NCBI RefSeq assembly: GCF_004345645.1
Contig: NZ_SLWS01000002.1
Location: 1,178,001 to 1,242,000 of the forward strand
Source: Actinocrispum wychmicini
GTDB taxonomy: Bacteria; Actinomycetota; Actinomycetes; Mycobacteriales; Pseudonocardiaceae
DNA: 64,000 nucleotides
Direction: 5' to 3'
Part shown: positions 29,148 through 37,977 of the stretch, piece by piece
Layout: each line of letters begins with the position of its first letter
Numbering within the stretch: the stretch's first letter is position 1
Position numbers and translations under genes: made by a program
The notes under the pieces: model-generated
Told to the model about the DNA's origin: nothing
The model's input: the letters and a program-made list of their open reading frames with translations, nothing else
Databases searched by the model: none

Positions 29148-31786
29148 TCACGATCCTCTGGCGGTGGGCTCGGTGGCCAACAGTTTCCGGACTTGTTCGG
29201 CGTCGGAAGTGCGGTGTTGGGCCTCGTACAGCTCCAGCGCGTTCTGCCATGCGGCACGGGCTTGTCGGTGGGCGTCCACGGCCGTGTACGTCTGGCCGAG
29301 GTTGGTCAGGACTTCGGCTTCGGCGTCGACGTTGTCCAGGTCGCGATAGATGGCGAGCGCCTGGGTGTGCTGGCTGGCTCGGTGGGCGATCGTGCCCAGC
29401 GTGTCCAGGATGTCCGCCTGACCGAGAGGGTCATCGCTACGACGGGACAGCGCCAGTGCCGCCTCACCGGCGACGCGAGCCTGGTCGTGGCGCCCGAGTT
29501 GGGACGCGTACCACGCGACCGTGTTGGCGGAGCGGCCTTCCCATACGGGATCGCCCAGGGTGTGGAACAAGTTCCTGCTGCGCTCGGCGTGCGCAAGCCT
29601 TGCTAGTTGTCCCCACGGCCAGGTGAGGACGGAGTGGGCGACTGCCAGTCGCCGGTGGTCCCCGATCCGCCGGGCCAGGCTCACGGCCCGCCGCAGGTGC
29701 CCGACCGCGGCGCCGGGATGACCTGACCGAGCGCACGCGACGCCAAATCCGAGACGAGCCATGTGCAGCACCACGTCGTGCCAGCCCCGTTCGGTAGCCA
29801 GTTGCTGGACTGCCAGCAGGCAGGCGTACTCCGCAGCGAGCCACGCCAACGCAGCCGCCCCATCGGCTGGAGACCGCGGAGCGTCGCCGGAAACGGGGGT
29901 CCCGATCGCAATCGACAGGCGATGCGGGTCCAGCACCCGTTCAGCGGCGAACGCGGTATGCAGGTAGAAGTCCGCCAATCGCCGCAGCGCCGTGTCCTGG
30001 TAGTACTCGGGGCGGTCGCCGAGGACGTGGCCGGAGGCGTAGAGACGGACCAGATCGCGCATCCGCCACCGGCCTGGGACGGGCTGCTGGAGCAGCGAAG
30101 CCGCTCCAGCGCCCGCAATACGGTCGCGGTGCGTGTGGTGGACAGAGCAGTGGGAGCTGCGGCGGCTGGCAGCCCGATGTCCGGGCCGGGCGCGCGTCCG
30201 AGCAACCCGAACACCTCCGCCTGCTCGGCGGAAAGGGCGTCATAGGACCAGGACAGCACCGCCGGCAAGCTGGCGGCCGGGACCCCGTCGTCCAGCGCGG
30301 CCAGCCGCGTGGTGGCGTCACGGAGTTCGCCGCGAGGATGGCCAGGGGAAAGTCCGGATGCGCTTCGGCGCGGCCGGCGACAATGCTCAACGCAAGCGGC
30401 AGACCGGCGCAGTAGACCAGCAGTTCGGCGATCGCACCGGCTTCCGCGGCCAGCTGTTGGTGGCCGAACCGGGCGGCCAGCAACGCGCGGGCTTCCGGTT
30501 CGGTGAGGACGTCCACGGGCACGGCACGAGCACCCTGGGCTGTGATCATGCTGGTTAGCCGGTCGCGGCTGGTGACCAGCACCATGCTCCGGCCGCCTGG
30601 CAGCAGTGGCGTCACCTGGGCCGGGTCAGCGGCGTTGTCGAGCAGGACCAGCATCTGTCGGCTGGCCATCAGGCTGCGGAACAGCCCTTCCTGGGCATTC
30701 AGATCCGTCGGGATCGCGGTCGGGTCGACGCCGAGCGCGCTGAGAAAACCACGCAGCACCGTCTCTGGAGAGGTTCGTTCCCCTGACGGGTCGAAGCCGC
30801 GCAGGTTCACGAACAGCTGCCCGTCGGGAAACCGGTCAACGTTCTGGTGTGCCCACTGCAACGCCAGCCAGGTCTTGCCGATTCCACCAGTCCCGCCGAT
30901 CGCGGAGATCACGACCGCCGCGCCGTGCTCGGCCTGGCTGTCCAATGCGTCGGTGAGGATGGCGAGCTCGCGTGTCCGGCCCGCGAACAGCCGTGGTGGT
31001 ATTGGAAGCTGGCGAGGTACTGGAGTTCGGACAGACCCAAGCGTGGCCGGCACCGGGTCTGTGGTCAGGATCCCTTGATGCAGCCGCCGCAGGTCCGGCC
31101 CCGGCTCGGCGCCCAACTTCTCGACGAGTTGTTCCCGGGTGTGCTGGTAGTGCCGCAATGCGTCGGACCGGCGGCCACTGAGATACAGCGCGAGCATGAA
31201 CTGACCCGCAATGCGCTCATCCAACGGATACCGCACCGTGCTGGCGGACAGGTCAGGCAGCAGATCGGCGAGCCGACCACAGCGCATCGCGACATCAGTG
31301 CGATGGAGTTCGGCGGCCAGCCTGTGAGCAACCAGGGGCGTCGCGCACGCGGTTGATCCAGAAGGTGTCGATGCCGGCGAACGCCTCCCCGCGCCATAGT
31401 GCCCGGGCCTGCTCGTACAGCGACAGCGCCTGGGCGTCGTTCTGGGCCGCTCGCGCTTGGGTCACCAGGTGGCGGTACCGGTGCAGGTCGACAGCCAGCG
31501 GGTCACCCGTCAGGACGTAACCGCCCGCCCGGCGGACGATGCCCGCGTGCCCACAACCGGCCAGCACTCGACGCAGCCGGCTGAGATAGCTGTACAGGGT
31601 GCTTCGGGCACTCGCCGGCGGCCGCTCACCCCAGACTCGATCGACGAGTTGCTCGACCGTCACCACACGCTCGGCGTCGATCGCCAGTACCACCAGCACG
31701 GACCGTTGACGCACCTGACCGAGGTCAACCAATCGGCCATCGACACAGACCTCAAAAGTGCCAAGAACCTTGAACTCGGCAGGCAT
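29148..31786 (-). pseudogene. SARP-NB-ARC-TPR regulator (AfsR type), at least three frameshifts
   Basis: About 880 codons in four frame segments. From 31786: a winged helix and BTAD (FKVLGTFEVCVDGRLVDLG, TLYSYLSRLRRVL); after a shift near 31300, DERIAGQFMLALYLSGRRSD and an NB-ARC ATPase (P-loop GGTGGIGKTWLALQWA, LVLLDNAAD, MVLVTSRDR); after shifts near 30300 and 30065, the winged helix (AVLSWSYDALSAEQAEVFGLLG) and TPR repeats (ILDTLGTIAHRASQHTQALA). Order and length match AfsR-like global regulators. It is too broken to function unless the shifts are sequence errors. Confidence 0.85.
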
Positions 31787-31929
31787 TCACCCTCCCCGAG
31801 GAGCAACCTACGACGCTCGCGCCCAGCGGATACAAGATTTGCCCAAGGGCTTCACCAGATCGGCCGAGCATCGTGGGAACAGGTTCGGACCAGCATTCCT
31901 GGATACCTTGCCGAGGGGGTGAACAGACC
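31787..31929. promoter_or_regulatory. Divergent gap between the SARP-NB-ARC relic and the response regulator
   Basis: A 143-bp region facing the starts of both genes. A GAGGGGGTGAACAGACC stretch just before 31930 contains the ribosome site of the response regulator. Confidence 0.4.
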
Positions 31930-32598
31930 ATGACCAAGGTGCTCATCGTGGACGAGCATGACCTTCTCCGTTCCGGCCTCACGGCCCTGCTGCGCCAAGC
32001 ACCGGCAGGCTACGAGGTCATCGAGGCATCGACCGGAACCCAAGCCGTCGCCACCGCGACTGCCGAACGACCCGACGTGATCCTGATAGACATCCGGATG
32101 CCCGGCATGGACGGCGTCACCGCCACCAGCAAGATCCTCTCCGCGGCGACCGAGACACCTCCACGCGTGCTCATCCTGACCACCTTCGACCACGACGAGT
32201 ACGTGCGAGCCGCGCTGGGTGCGGGCGCCAGCGGTGTCCTGCTCAAGACCCTCCCGGCCGAGCGACTGTTCGCGGCCATCGAGGCGGTGGCAGCAGGCGA
32301 CCTGCCGTTTACCCCGGGCATCGCCCGTCGGCTGATCCGAGCGTTCACGCGGGACATGGACGCGGCGCCAGCGCCCAGCGCGGACCTGGCAGCGGTCACC
32401 AACCGAGAACGAGAGGTACTCCGGTTGGTCGCACGAGGTCTGTCCAACGGTGACATCGCCAATCGACTCACACTCGCCGAGGCGACGGTCAAGACGCACC
32501 TGTACCGCGCCATGACGAAAATCGGAGTGAGAAGTCGAACTCAAGCAGTCGTCTACGCCTACAGAATGGGCCTAGTGCCCTCGATTCGACAACAGTAA
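31930..32598 (+). CDS. NarL/FixJ-family response regulator, orphan
   Basis: A 222-residue two-component regulator. The receiver domain has DEHD acidic residues near the start, the phosphoacceptor Asp54 in ILIDIRMPGMDG, and LLKTLPAERL with the conserved lysine. The C-terminal LuxR HTH reads NREREVLRLVARGLSNGDIA and ATVKTHLYRAMTKIGVRSR. No histidine kinase gene is next to it, so its signal and targets are unknown. ATG 31930 is preferred over the longer frame because MTKVLIVDEHD is the standard start. Confidence 0.93.
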   Translation: MTKVLIVDEHDLLRSGLTALLRQAPAGYEVIEASTGTQAVATATAERPDVILIDIRMPGMDGVTATSKILSAATETPPRVLILTTFDHDEYVRAALGAGASGVLLKTLPAERLFAAIEAVAAGDLPFTPGIARRLIRAFTRDMDAAPAPSADLAAVTNREREVLRLVARGLSNGDIANRLTLAEATVKTHLYRAMTKIGVRSRTQAVVYAYRMGLVPSIRQQ

Positions 32599-32965
32599 TT
32601 CGCCGAGCCTGACCCATAAATGCGCGCGGTTGCGGTCAAAATATTTAGACCAAACAGGGAAGTGGAGTGACCTGCGAGAAAGGCAGTCGCCATGTAGCGA
32701 CCTCTTTGGCTGTGACCATCGCGACGTTGTTCAGCGTGTCAAGCGCCTCGGCGGCGCGGCTGGCGTCACCAACATCGAATTGCGTTACAGCCACTCCTGC
32801 CGTGCCCCGCGGGCCCGGATCACCGGCGGGAATCCAGGCCATATCAGCGTGAGTCCTGGGCATGCGACTATGAAAACGGCGGCAATATCGACTGCACTAC
32901 GGGCTACTGAGTCATGGCGCAAATTCAGGAAGCGAAATCCCCAGCCATTGAAGGGAAATGAGATC
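32599..32965. other. Gap holding a possible decayed secreted peptide
   Basis: 367 bp between the response regulator and the next exported protein. The only suggestive content is the signal-peptide-like frame at 32667, listed separately. Confidence 0.35.
32667..32852 (+). pseudogene. Possible small secreted protein, probably frameshifted
   Basis: A GTG start with an AGGGAAG site gives a 61-codon frame with a signal-like core (VATSLAVTIATLFSVSSASA) and a short Pro-rich tail. A second frame immediately downstream reads WACDYENGGNIDCTTGY before a stop at about 32910, which would make a more natural secreted C-terminus with cysteines. One frameshift would join them. No family recognised; it could be spurious. 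Confidence 0.35.
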
Positions 32966-33346
32966 GTGAGACGAGTTGGCACACTCCTGGCGGCGGTCGG
33001 CATGGCCGCGGCGCTGAACTTGGGCACATCTGGCCCGGCCGAGGCCAATACCCATGTCGGCGTTCTCGGTGATTGTTACGGCTGTATCAACCATGGGCAC
33101 GGTGTGTGGTGCGTGCAACACATGCTGAACGTCCTCGGCTACCATGCCGGGGCAGAGGACAGTTTGTTCGGACCAAAAACATCGGACGCGGTCCGCCTGT
33201 TCCAACAGGACAACGTGAATGGGCGACCCGACGGATTCGTCGGCCCTGTGACCGGCACCATACTCCTGGACACCTGGCAAGACACCGGCCACAACAACGG
33301 CTGGGGCGGATACTGCGGGAAATACCTGCCGACCACCCACAACTGA
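32966..33346 (+). CDS. Small secreted peptidoglycan-binding protein
   Basis: A 126-residue protein starting with GTG 32966 (GAAGGGAAATGAG upstream). A signal peptide (VGTLLAAVGMAAALNLGTSG, PAEA cleavage) precedes one PG_binding_1 domain: VWCVQHMLNVLGYH, SLFGPKTSDAVRLFQQD and DGFVGPVTGTILLDTW. The cysteines near the ends may pair. It has no catalytic domain and is likely a cell-wall-bound exported protein. It belongs to the local set of exported wall proteins with similar repeats. Confidence 0.85.
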   Translation: MRRVGTLLAAVGMAAALNLGTSGPAEANTHVGVLGDCYGCINHGHGVWCVQHMLNVLGYHAGAEDSLFGPKTSDAVRLFQQDNVNGRPDGFVGPVTGTILLDTWQDTGHNNGWGGYCGKYLPTTHN

Positions 33347-33580
33347 ACCATCTGACTGTGCGGCCGCAGCGCGCACTACGGCTACTCGTCACCGACCACC
33401 CGCCGCCTACGCCGCGCTGAAATGCGACCTCGCCGACCAAACCCACCCCAGCCGCGAGGTCATCACCATGACCAGCCTCAGAGTTACCCGACTGCTCCTA
33501 ATGATCAGAACAGCACGCCGTCCTAGTCGCGGCATTAACCCCGCATTACCGCGATAGCGCGACGTAACAAAGGAGGATCC

Positions 33581-34072
33581 GTGAAACGCCTCACAACGAT
33601 TCTGGCACTGGCCGGGCTACTTGTAGCCGCCGGGACACTCCCGGCTACGGCCGCGACAACCGACCGCACAGCGGAGACGTCGAACAAGTGCGAGCAGAAG
33701 AACAGATACCAGAACAGGGGTTCCGGCTACTACCTCGACGCCAGTGGGGGCGGCGGCAAGGGCACCAAAGTCATCACCTGGGACTGGAACGGGGGTGCCA
33801 ACCAGTACTGGTGTATGGAGCGGGCGTCGGAGGGCGGATGGTACTTCCACCCCTCCTACAACCTGAACCTGTGCATGGACTCGCCAGACAGCCGCGAGGA
33901 CAGCCCCGTCATCTGGAACTGCAAGGGCAACGCCAACCAGCGCTTCAATGTGAGCGGTAACCTGATCTGGCTGCGCCGCAGTGGCTGGTACGTGACCGAC
34001 GACGGCCGCGGTTCGCAGGTCTTCATGTCCGCTCGGCCCAGTGATTTCGGCAGAGACGCCTACTGGGACTAG
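33581..34072 (+). CDS. Secreted ricin-type beta-trefoil lectin
   Basis: A 163-residue exported protein. The start codon is GTG after a near-perfect AAAGGAGG site. The signal peptide LTTILALAGLLVAAGTLPATA is followed by a ricin-B-like trefoil domain with GSGYYLDASGG, VITWDWNGGANQYWCME and NCKGNANQRFNV, the QxW-type repeats. Four cysteines could make two disulfides. Probably binds sugars outside the cell; no enzymatic domain. Confidence 0.88.
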   Translation: MKRLTTILALAGLLVAAGTLPATAATTDRTAETSNKCEQKNRYQNRGSGYYLDASGGGGKGTKVITWDWNGGANQYWCMERASEGGWYFHPSYNLNLCMDSPDSREDSPVIWNCKGNANQRFNVSGNLIWLRRSGWYVTDDGRGSQVFMSARPSDFGRDAYWD

Positions 34073-34079
34073 CGACGCT

Positions 34080-34111
34080 CACCGGCCCCGGGCTGTTCGC
34101 CGGGGCCGGTG
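34080..34111 (+). terminator. Strong hairpin terminator after the lectin gene
   Basis: CACCGGCCCCGG and its exact complement form a 12-bp stem around an 8-nt loop, starting 8 bp after the lectin stop. No T tract follows. Confidence 0.82.
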
Positions 34112-34126
34112 TGTCAACCACATCAA

Positions 34127-34205
34127 GATGATCAAGCGACAGATGTTCGGCCGGGCTGGCCTCGCGCTTCTACGCAAACGGATCCTGCTCACCGCGGTCC
34201 GACAC
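34127..34205 (+). pseudogene. C-terminal scrap of a transposase
   Basis: The short frame KRQMFGRAGLALLRKRILLT resembles the C-terminal YGRAG-LLRxR end common in actinomycete ISL3-like transposases. Only about 25 codons remain, so this rests on pattern memory. Confidence 0.35.
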
Positions 34206-34229
34206 AAATACCGACGACCTCGCGGCACG

Positions 34230-34496
34230 CACAAGGCCGATCCACCGGTACGCACCTACCCCGTCCGGCCCGGGTTGACCTTCCACGGACAACGACACAG
34301 CCACAAAGCCTGGATGATCGCCGACGGCATCCCCGAGACCGCCCAAGCCCGTCGCCTCGACAACCGCATCGCCGAGACCGACGGCCACGTCGCCCCGGAA
34401 GTCCAACGACGCCTCATGCGATGCCTGGAACGCCGATGGCACAACGCCCACGCGACAACCAACCCCGCGCTACCAGCCCACAACCGGTCAGCATGA
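34230..34496 (+). pseudogene. Tyrosine-recombinase integrase, C-terminal remnant with lost catalytic residues
   Basis: Corresponds to the end of an actinomycete phage-type integrase: LTFHGQRHSHKAWMIADGIP holds box II (H-x-x-R-H), followed by ARRLDNRIAETDGHVAPEV. Intact relatives read RRLGH, then ETYSHVAPEV. Here the GH before the final helix is deleted and the catalytic tyrosine is replaced by aspartate (TD for TY). Only about 85 codons remain. It is a footprint of an integrated element and may pair with the tRNA-end scars at 14.9 or 16.5 kb. Confidence 0.75.
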
Positions 34497-34566
34497 CCCC
34501 ACCGCGACGAAGCGGTGGGAAACCAACGTCAACTGGTCCAGAAGGGGTCGGCTCTGGCCGGCGTGA

Positions 34567-34878
34567 TCAGCTGACCGGCGCCCGAGGCTTGATATCGTTG
34601 GCTTTCAACGAGGTCAAGCCTCGGGTCGAGGTACGTACGGGAACTCTGCCTGCTGCACGCAGAAGCTGAGCTTTGCCGGTGCGTTCCAGCAGCCCGGTCT
34701 TGCGTGCGGTCCGGCCCTGCGTGCCGGTGAAGAAGGTGATGTTCCCGCTGGGTTGGTCGGCGTACCAGACAGGCACCGTGAGCGGCAGCCAGTCGTCGTC
34801 GCCGGCCACGCTCAGCACGCCAACTTAAGGCTGTTCCGGGAAGTTCTCGCGTTCGGTCGCGGTGAGCACTCGTGCCAT
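34567..34878 (-). pseudogene. PPOX-class flavin/F420 split-barrel protein, broken
   Basis: ATG 34878 starts MARVLTATERENF, then an in-frame stop (after PEQP) interrupts it. The rest continues VGVLSVAGDDDWLPLTVPVW, QPSGNITFFTGTQGR and ARKTGLLERTGKAQL, the start of pyridoxamine-phosphate-oxidase-like proteins, and is lost to a frameshift after about 80 codons. Confidence 0.75.
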
Positions 34879-35077
34879 GGTTGGACTCGGCATTCGCATA
34901 CCTCAGCGGCCATCGCGCATAGCCGGCTGCCCACCACCGCCGCGAAAATGTCCTTAGTCTGGTGGGGAAGGAACGGGCTCTCGTCCGAATCCAGGTCACC
35001 GCACCGCACATCGCGGTGTGCTGCACGCCTTTCCCGGCAGTCCACATCGAGGATCGGTCCGGCGAAGGAGACCAGTG

Positions 35078-36655
35078 ATGACGACCCTGCCCGACGAGAA
35101 CCTGCCGCGACGAAAGGTGCTCAAGTTCCTGGGCGCAACCGCGGGCGCGGCAGGGATCTCCACCGTCATCGGCACCCCGGCCGCGGCCGACGTGAACCTG
35201 CTCGCTGCTCCGCCGGACTCCGCGGCAGGCGTGCCGCCGACCAAGCCCGAGCTCGAACAGATCCGCGGGGAAGCCCACCAGTTCACGGCGAACTTCGTCG
35301 GCCAGGGATTCTTGGCGCCACAGATGGACATCTGGGTGTGGCACGCCCAGCAGTGGGTGAACACGGTTTATGGCGCAGTGCCCGGGTTCGTGCCGGCGCC
35401 GGAGGACGGCCATACCGGCTGGCCGACGATGTTCGCACTGACCCGTGCGCTGCAGATCGAACTCGGCCTCAGCGGCAGCCAGCTGTCGGACACCTTCGGG
35501 CCGACCACCATGTCGTTGCTCACCAGCAAGTTCGGCGACATCGGACCGGGCAAACCGGAGAAGGTCATCCGGATCCTGCAGTGCGGGCTGTACTGCAAGG
35601 GCTACTGGGGCGACCAGCTCAGCGCCATCTACGGCGACGCCACCGGAGACTCGGTGGCCGAGATGCGCCGCAACATGGGGTTCACCGACTCGCGCAGGAC
35701 GTTGTCCCCCAAGGAGTTCAAAGCGCTGCTCACGATGGACGCCTATGTCGTGGTCGAGAACGGGTCGACCACGGTCCGCTCCGTGCAGCAGTGGATGAAC
35801 AACAGCTTCTACTCCGAGTCGTGGTTCTTCATCATCCCGACCGACGGGCACTCGTCGCGCGACGTCTCCAAGGCGCTCATCCGGTCATTGCAGATGGAAC
35901 TCGCCATACCCGGCGCCAACGGGACGTTCGGACCGGCGACCCGGGCCGCGCTGGCCGCCAAACCGAAGTTGACTGTCTCCACTTCGGACACTGGCGGGTC
36001 GATCTTCGTGCACCTGTTCCAAGCGGGCATGATCTTCAATCTGTACGAGATCTCGTTCGACGGGACGTTCTCCCAGACCGTCAGCGATCAAGTGCGCAAC
36101 TTCCAGCAGTTCCTGGCATTGCCGGTGAACGGCACCGGCGACTACCAGACCTGGTGCTCGCTGCTGGTCAGCAACGGCGACCCCGAACGGCGCGGGGCCG
36201 CGTTCGACTGCGTCACCGAGGTCACCGCGGCCAGGGCCACCGCCCTGTTCTCCGCAGGGTACCGGGTAGCCGGGCGCTACCTGTCCAACGTACCAGACAG
36301 TAGCCTGGACAAGCAGATCAAGCCGGGGGAACTGGCCACTATCCTTGGCGCGGGCATGCGGGTGTTCCCGATCTACCAGACGTTCGGCGGCAGCGCCGGC
36401 TACTTCACCGAGCAGCAGGGCGCCCGGGATGCCAGCCTGGCGTTGAACGCGGCCAGCGGCTACGGGTTCGAACGCGGCACCACGATCTACTTCGCGGTCG
36501 ACTTCGACGCGTTGGACACCGACATCAGCGACAACATCATCCCGCACTTCCAGGGTTGCGCAGGGCCATGGACAACTACGGCAACCCGTACCGGATCGGC
36601 GTGTACGGAGCGCGCAACGTGTGCACCCGGCTGTTCAACGAAGGGCTCACGGTAA
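35078..36655 (+). CDS. Tat-exported peptidoglycan-binding / DUF1906 protein, N-terminal segment of a frameshifted gene
   Basis: ATG 35078 (GAAGGAGA site) starts a protein with a twin-arginine signal (PRRKVLKFLGATAGAAG...TPAAA). Several peptidoglycan-binding-like modules follow (ALQIELGLSGSQLSDTFGP, SLQMELAIPGANGTFGPATR, FDGTFSQTVSDQVRNFQ), then a DUF1906 glycoside-hydrolase-like domain (GRYLSNVPD, MRVFPIYQTFGG, TTIYFAVDFDALD). At about 36555, after IIPHFQG, the frame is lost and the last 33 codons are nonsense. A -1 shift continues the domain in the segment from 36556. Together they encode about 826 residues. Confidence 0.85.
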   Translation: MTTLPDENLPRRKVLKFLGATAGAAGISTVIGTPAAADVNLLAAPPDSAAGVPPTKPELEQIRGEAHQFTANFVGQGFLAPQMDIWVWHAQQWVNTVYGAVPGFVPAPEDGHTGWPTMFALTRALQIELGLSGSQLSDTFGPTTMSLLTSKFGDIGPGKPEKVIRILQCGLYCKGYWGDQLSAIYGDATGDSVAEMRRNMGFTDSRRTLSPKEFKALLTMDAYVVVENGSTTVRSVQQWMNNSFYSESWFFIIPTDGHSSRDVSKALIRSLQMELAIPGANGTFGPATRAALAAKPKLTVSTSDTGGSIFVHLFQAGMIFNLYEISFDGTFSQTVSDQVRNFQQFLALPVNGTGDYQTWCSLLVSNGDPERRGAAFDCVTEVTAARATALFSAGYRVAGRYLSNVPDSSLDKQIKPGELATILGAGMRVFPIYQTFGGSAGYFTEQQGARDASLALNAASGYGFERGTTIYFAVDFDALDTDISDNIIPHFQGCAGPWTTTATRTGSACTERATCAPGCSTKGSR

Positions 36656-37557
36656 CCAGTTTCGTCTCGGACATGTCGACCGGCTTCAGCGGGAACCTCG
36701 GCTTCTCGATGCCGAGGAACTGGGCGTTCGACCAGATCGCCACGATCACCATCGGATCGGGCGCCGGCGCCATCGAGATCGACAACAACGTCTACTCCGG
36801 CCGTGACGGCGGCGTGTCCCGGGTCATCCCACGGCCAACACCCGCCGAGCGGCTGGACACGTACTTCGACGCCAGCCTCAGGCCGCAGGTGTCCCATGAT
36901 CTCAACGCCTACAGCGAAACCGTCACGTCGAACAAGACCGGCCTCAAGCACTCGGTGGACGAGGCGCTTGATGTCGTGGTCGCCTACGACGAGCTGATCA
37001 CGAACCTGAGCCGCTCGTACGGGGTTCGCAAGGCCCTGATCCAGTCTGAGGTCTTCTGGGAGTACTGGAAGGAGACACCGTTGGACAACGTGGCCGACGG
37101 GTTGGTCATCTCCTGGTACGCCTACAAGATCTCCTACGAGGCATGGGAGAAGTTCCCGCTCGGGCCACCGCCGACGCCGCCGTTGGTCGTACGCGAGGAC
37201 AGCAGCACCGGGATCGCGCAGATCTTCGCCGCGACCGCGATCCGGGCCCGCAACTGGGCGATGGGCCAGGGCCTGATCTCGGGCACCCCGTACAACGCAG
37301 AGGACTGGCATGTGGTCTACAACGTCTGGAACTCGCTGCACGACGACGGCAACTTCAACGTAAGCTCGGTTCCGCTGGTCCTGTTCGAGGGTGCCGCCCA
37401 GGTCGGGGTGCCGGGGCTGCGGTTGAACTACGATGTCAGCGAGCTACGCAAGATCTTCGCCCGCTATAACGGAACCGGCGCCGACGCCGATCACTATGGT
37501 GCCGAGCTGGAAGGCGTGTACCAGATCTTCGAGACCTACAACGCCAGCCGGCGTTAG
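36556..37557 (+). CDS. C-terminal segment of the frameshifted DUF1906 protein
   Basis: Continues the DUF1906 fold (NPYRIGVYGARNVCTRL, FSMPRNWAFDQIATI) and then about 240 residues with no recognised domain, largely helical (DEALDVVVAYDELITNLSRS). There is no ribosome site or plausible independent start at 36556-36571, so it is the second half of the gene starting at 35078 rather than a separate protein. One missing base near 36555 explains the break; a sequence error, recent decay or programmed shift are all possible. Confidence 0.8.
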   Translation: MRRAMDNYGNPYRIGVYGARNVCTRLFNEGLTVTSFVSDMSTGFSGNLGFSMPRNWAFDQIATITIGSGAGAIEIDNNVYSGRDGGVSRVIPRPTPAERLDTYFDASLRPQVSHDLNAYSETVTSNKTGLKHSVDEALDVVVAYDELITNLSRSYGVRKALIQSEVFWEYWKETPLDNVADGLVISWYAYKISYEAWEKFPLGPPPTPPLVVREDSSTGIAQIFAATAIRARNWAMGQGLISGTPYNAEDWHVVYNVWNSLHDDGNFNVSSVPLVLFEGAAQVGVPGLRLNYDVSELRKIFARYNGTGADADHYGAELEGVYQIFETYNASRR

Positions 37558-37581
37558 TACCCTGTTCAGGGAGGGCGATCC

Positions 37582-37977
37582 GTGCCGCAGGACACAGTGA
37601 CCATGCCTCGCCTTGGCCGCACCGCCCTGATCTGGGCTGTGGCCAACCTGGCGATCGGCTACCTGGCCTCCTTCCCACTGCTGACAGCCGTGACATTCTC
37701 GTACTACCTTCGGGCCAAGCTGTGGGGCACTGTGTCCTCCCCCTTCCGTGACGGCGAGGCTGACGTTCCCCTGCTCGTCATCCTCGTCGCCGGTATCCCA
37801 CTCACGATCGTGGCCATACTGGTCAATCGCTCAGTGCGGCGCCGGTCAGGATTGAGGGGCTGGCGCGCATTGGGGTTCTGGGCAGCGACAGTGGTCGTCC
37901 TGCTAGCCCCGTTCACGTACTTCGTCCTTGGCGGGCTGACGGTTTCCGAGATGTTCGGCCGGGGTCTGCTCTGGTAG
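37582..37977 (+). CDS. Small integral membrane protein, unknown function
   Basis: A 131-residue protein with a GTG start behind AGGGAGGGCG, 24 bp after the DUF1906 gene. Three hydrophobic helices are visible: residues 14-42, about 62-80 (VPLLVILVAGIPLTIVAILV) and 95-118. No family recognised. Its 3' end overlaps the convergent OppA-like gene by 75 bp, an unusual arrangement at the edge of the clavam-type cluster. Confidence 0.78.
   Translation: MPQDTVTMPRLGRTALIWAVANLAIGYLASFPLLTAVTFSYYLRAKLWGTVSSPFRDGEADVPLLVILVAGIPLTIVAILVNRSVRRRSGLRGWRALGFWAATVVVLLAPFTYFVLGGLTVSEMFGRGLLW

Noticed and set aside
34529-35851. A 440-codon minus-strand frame
   Set aside because: Antisense of the Tat-exported protein; only its end overlaps the real PPOX relic.
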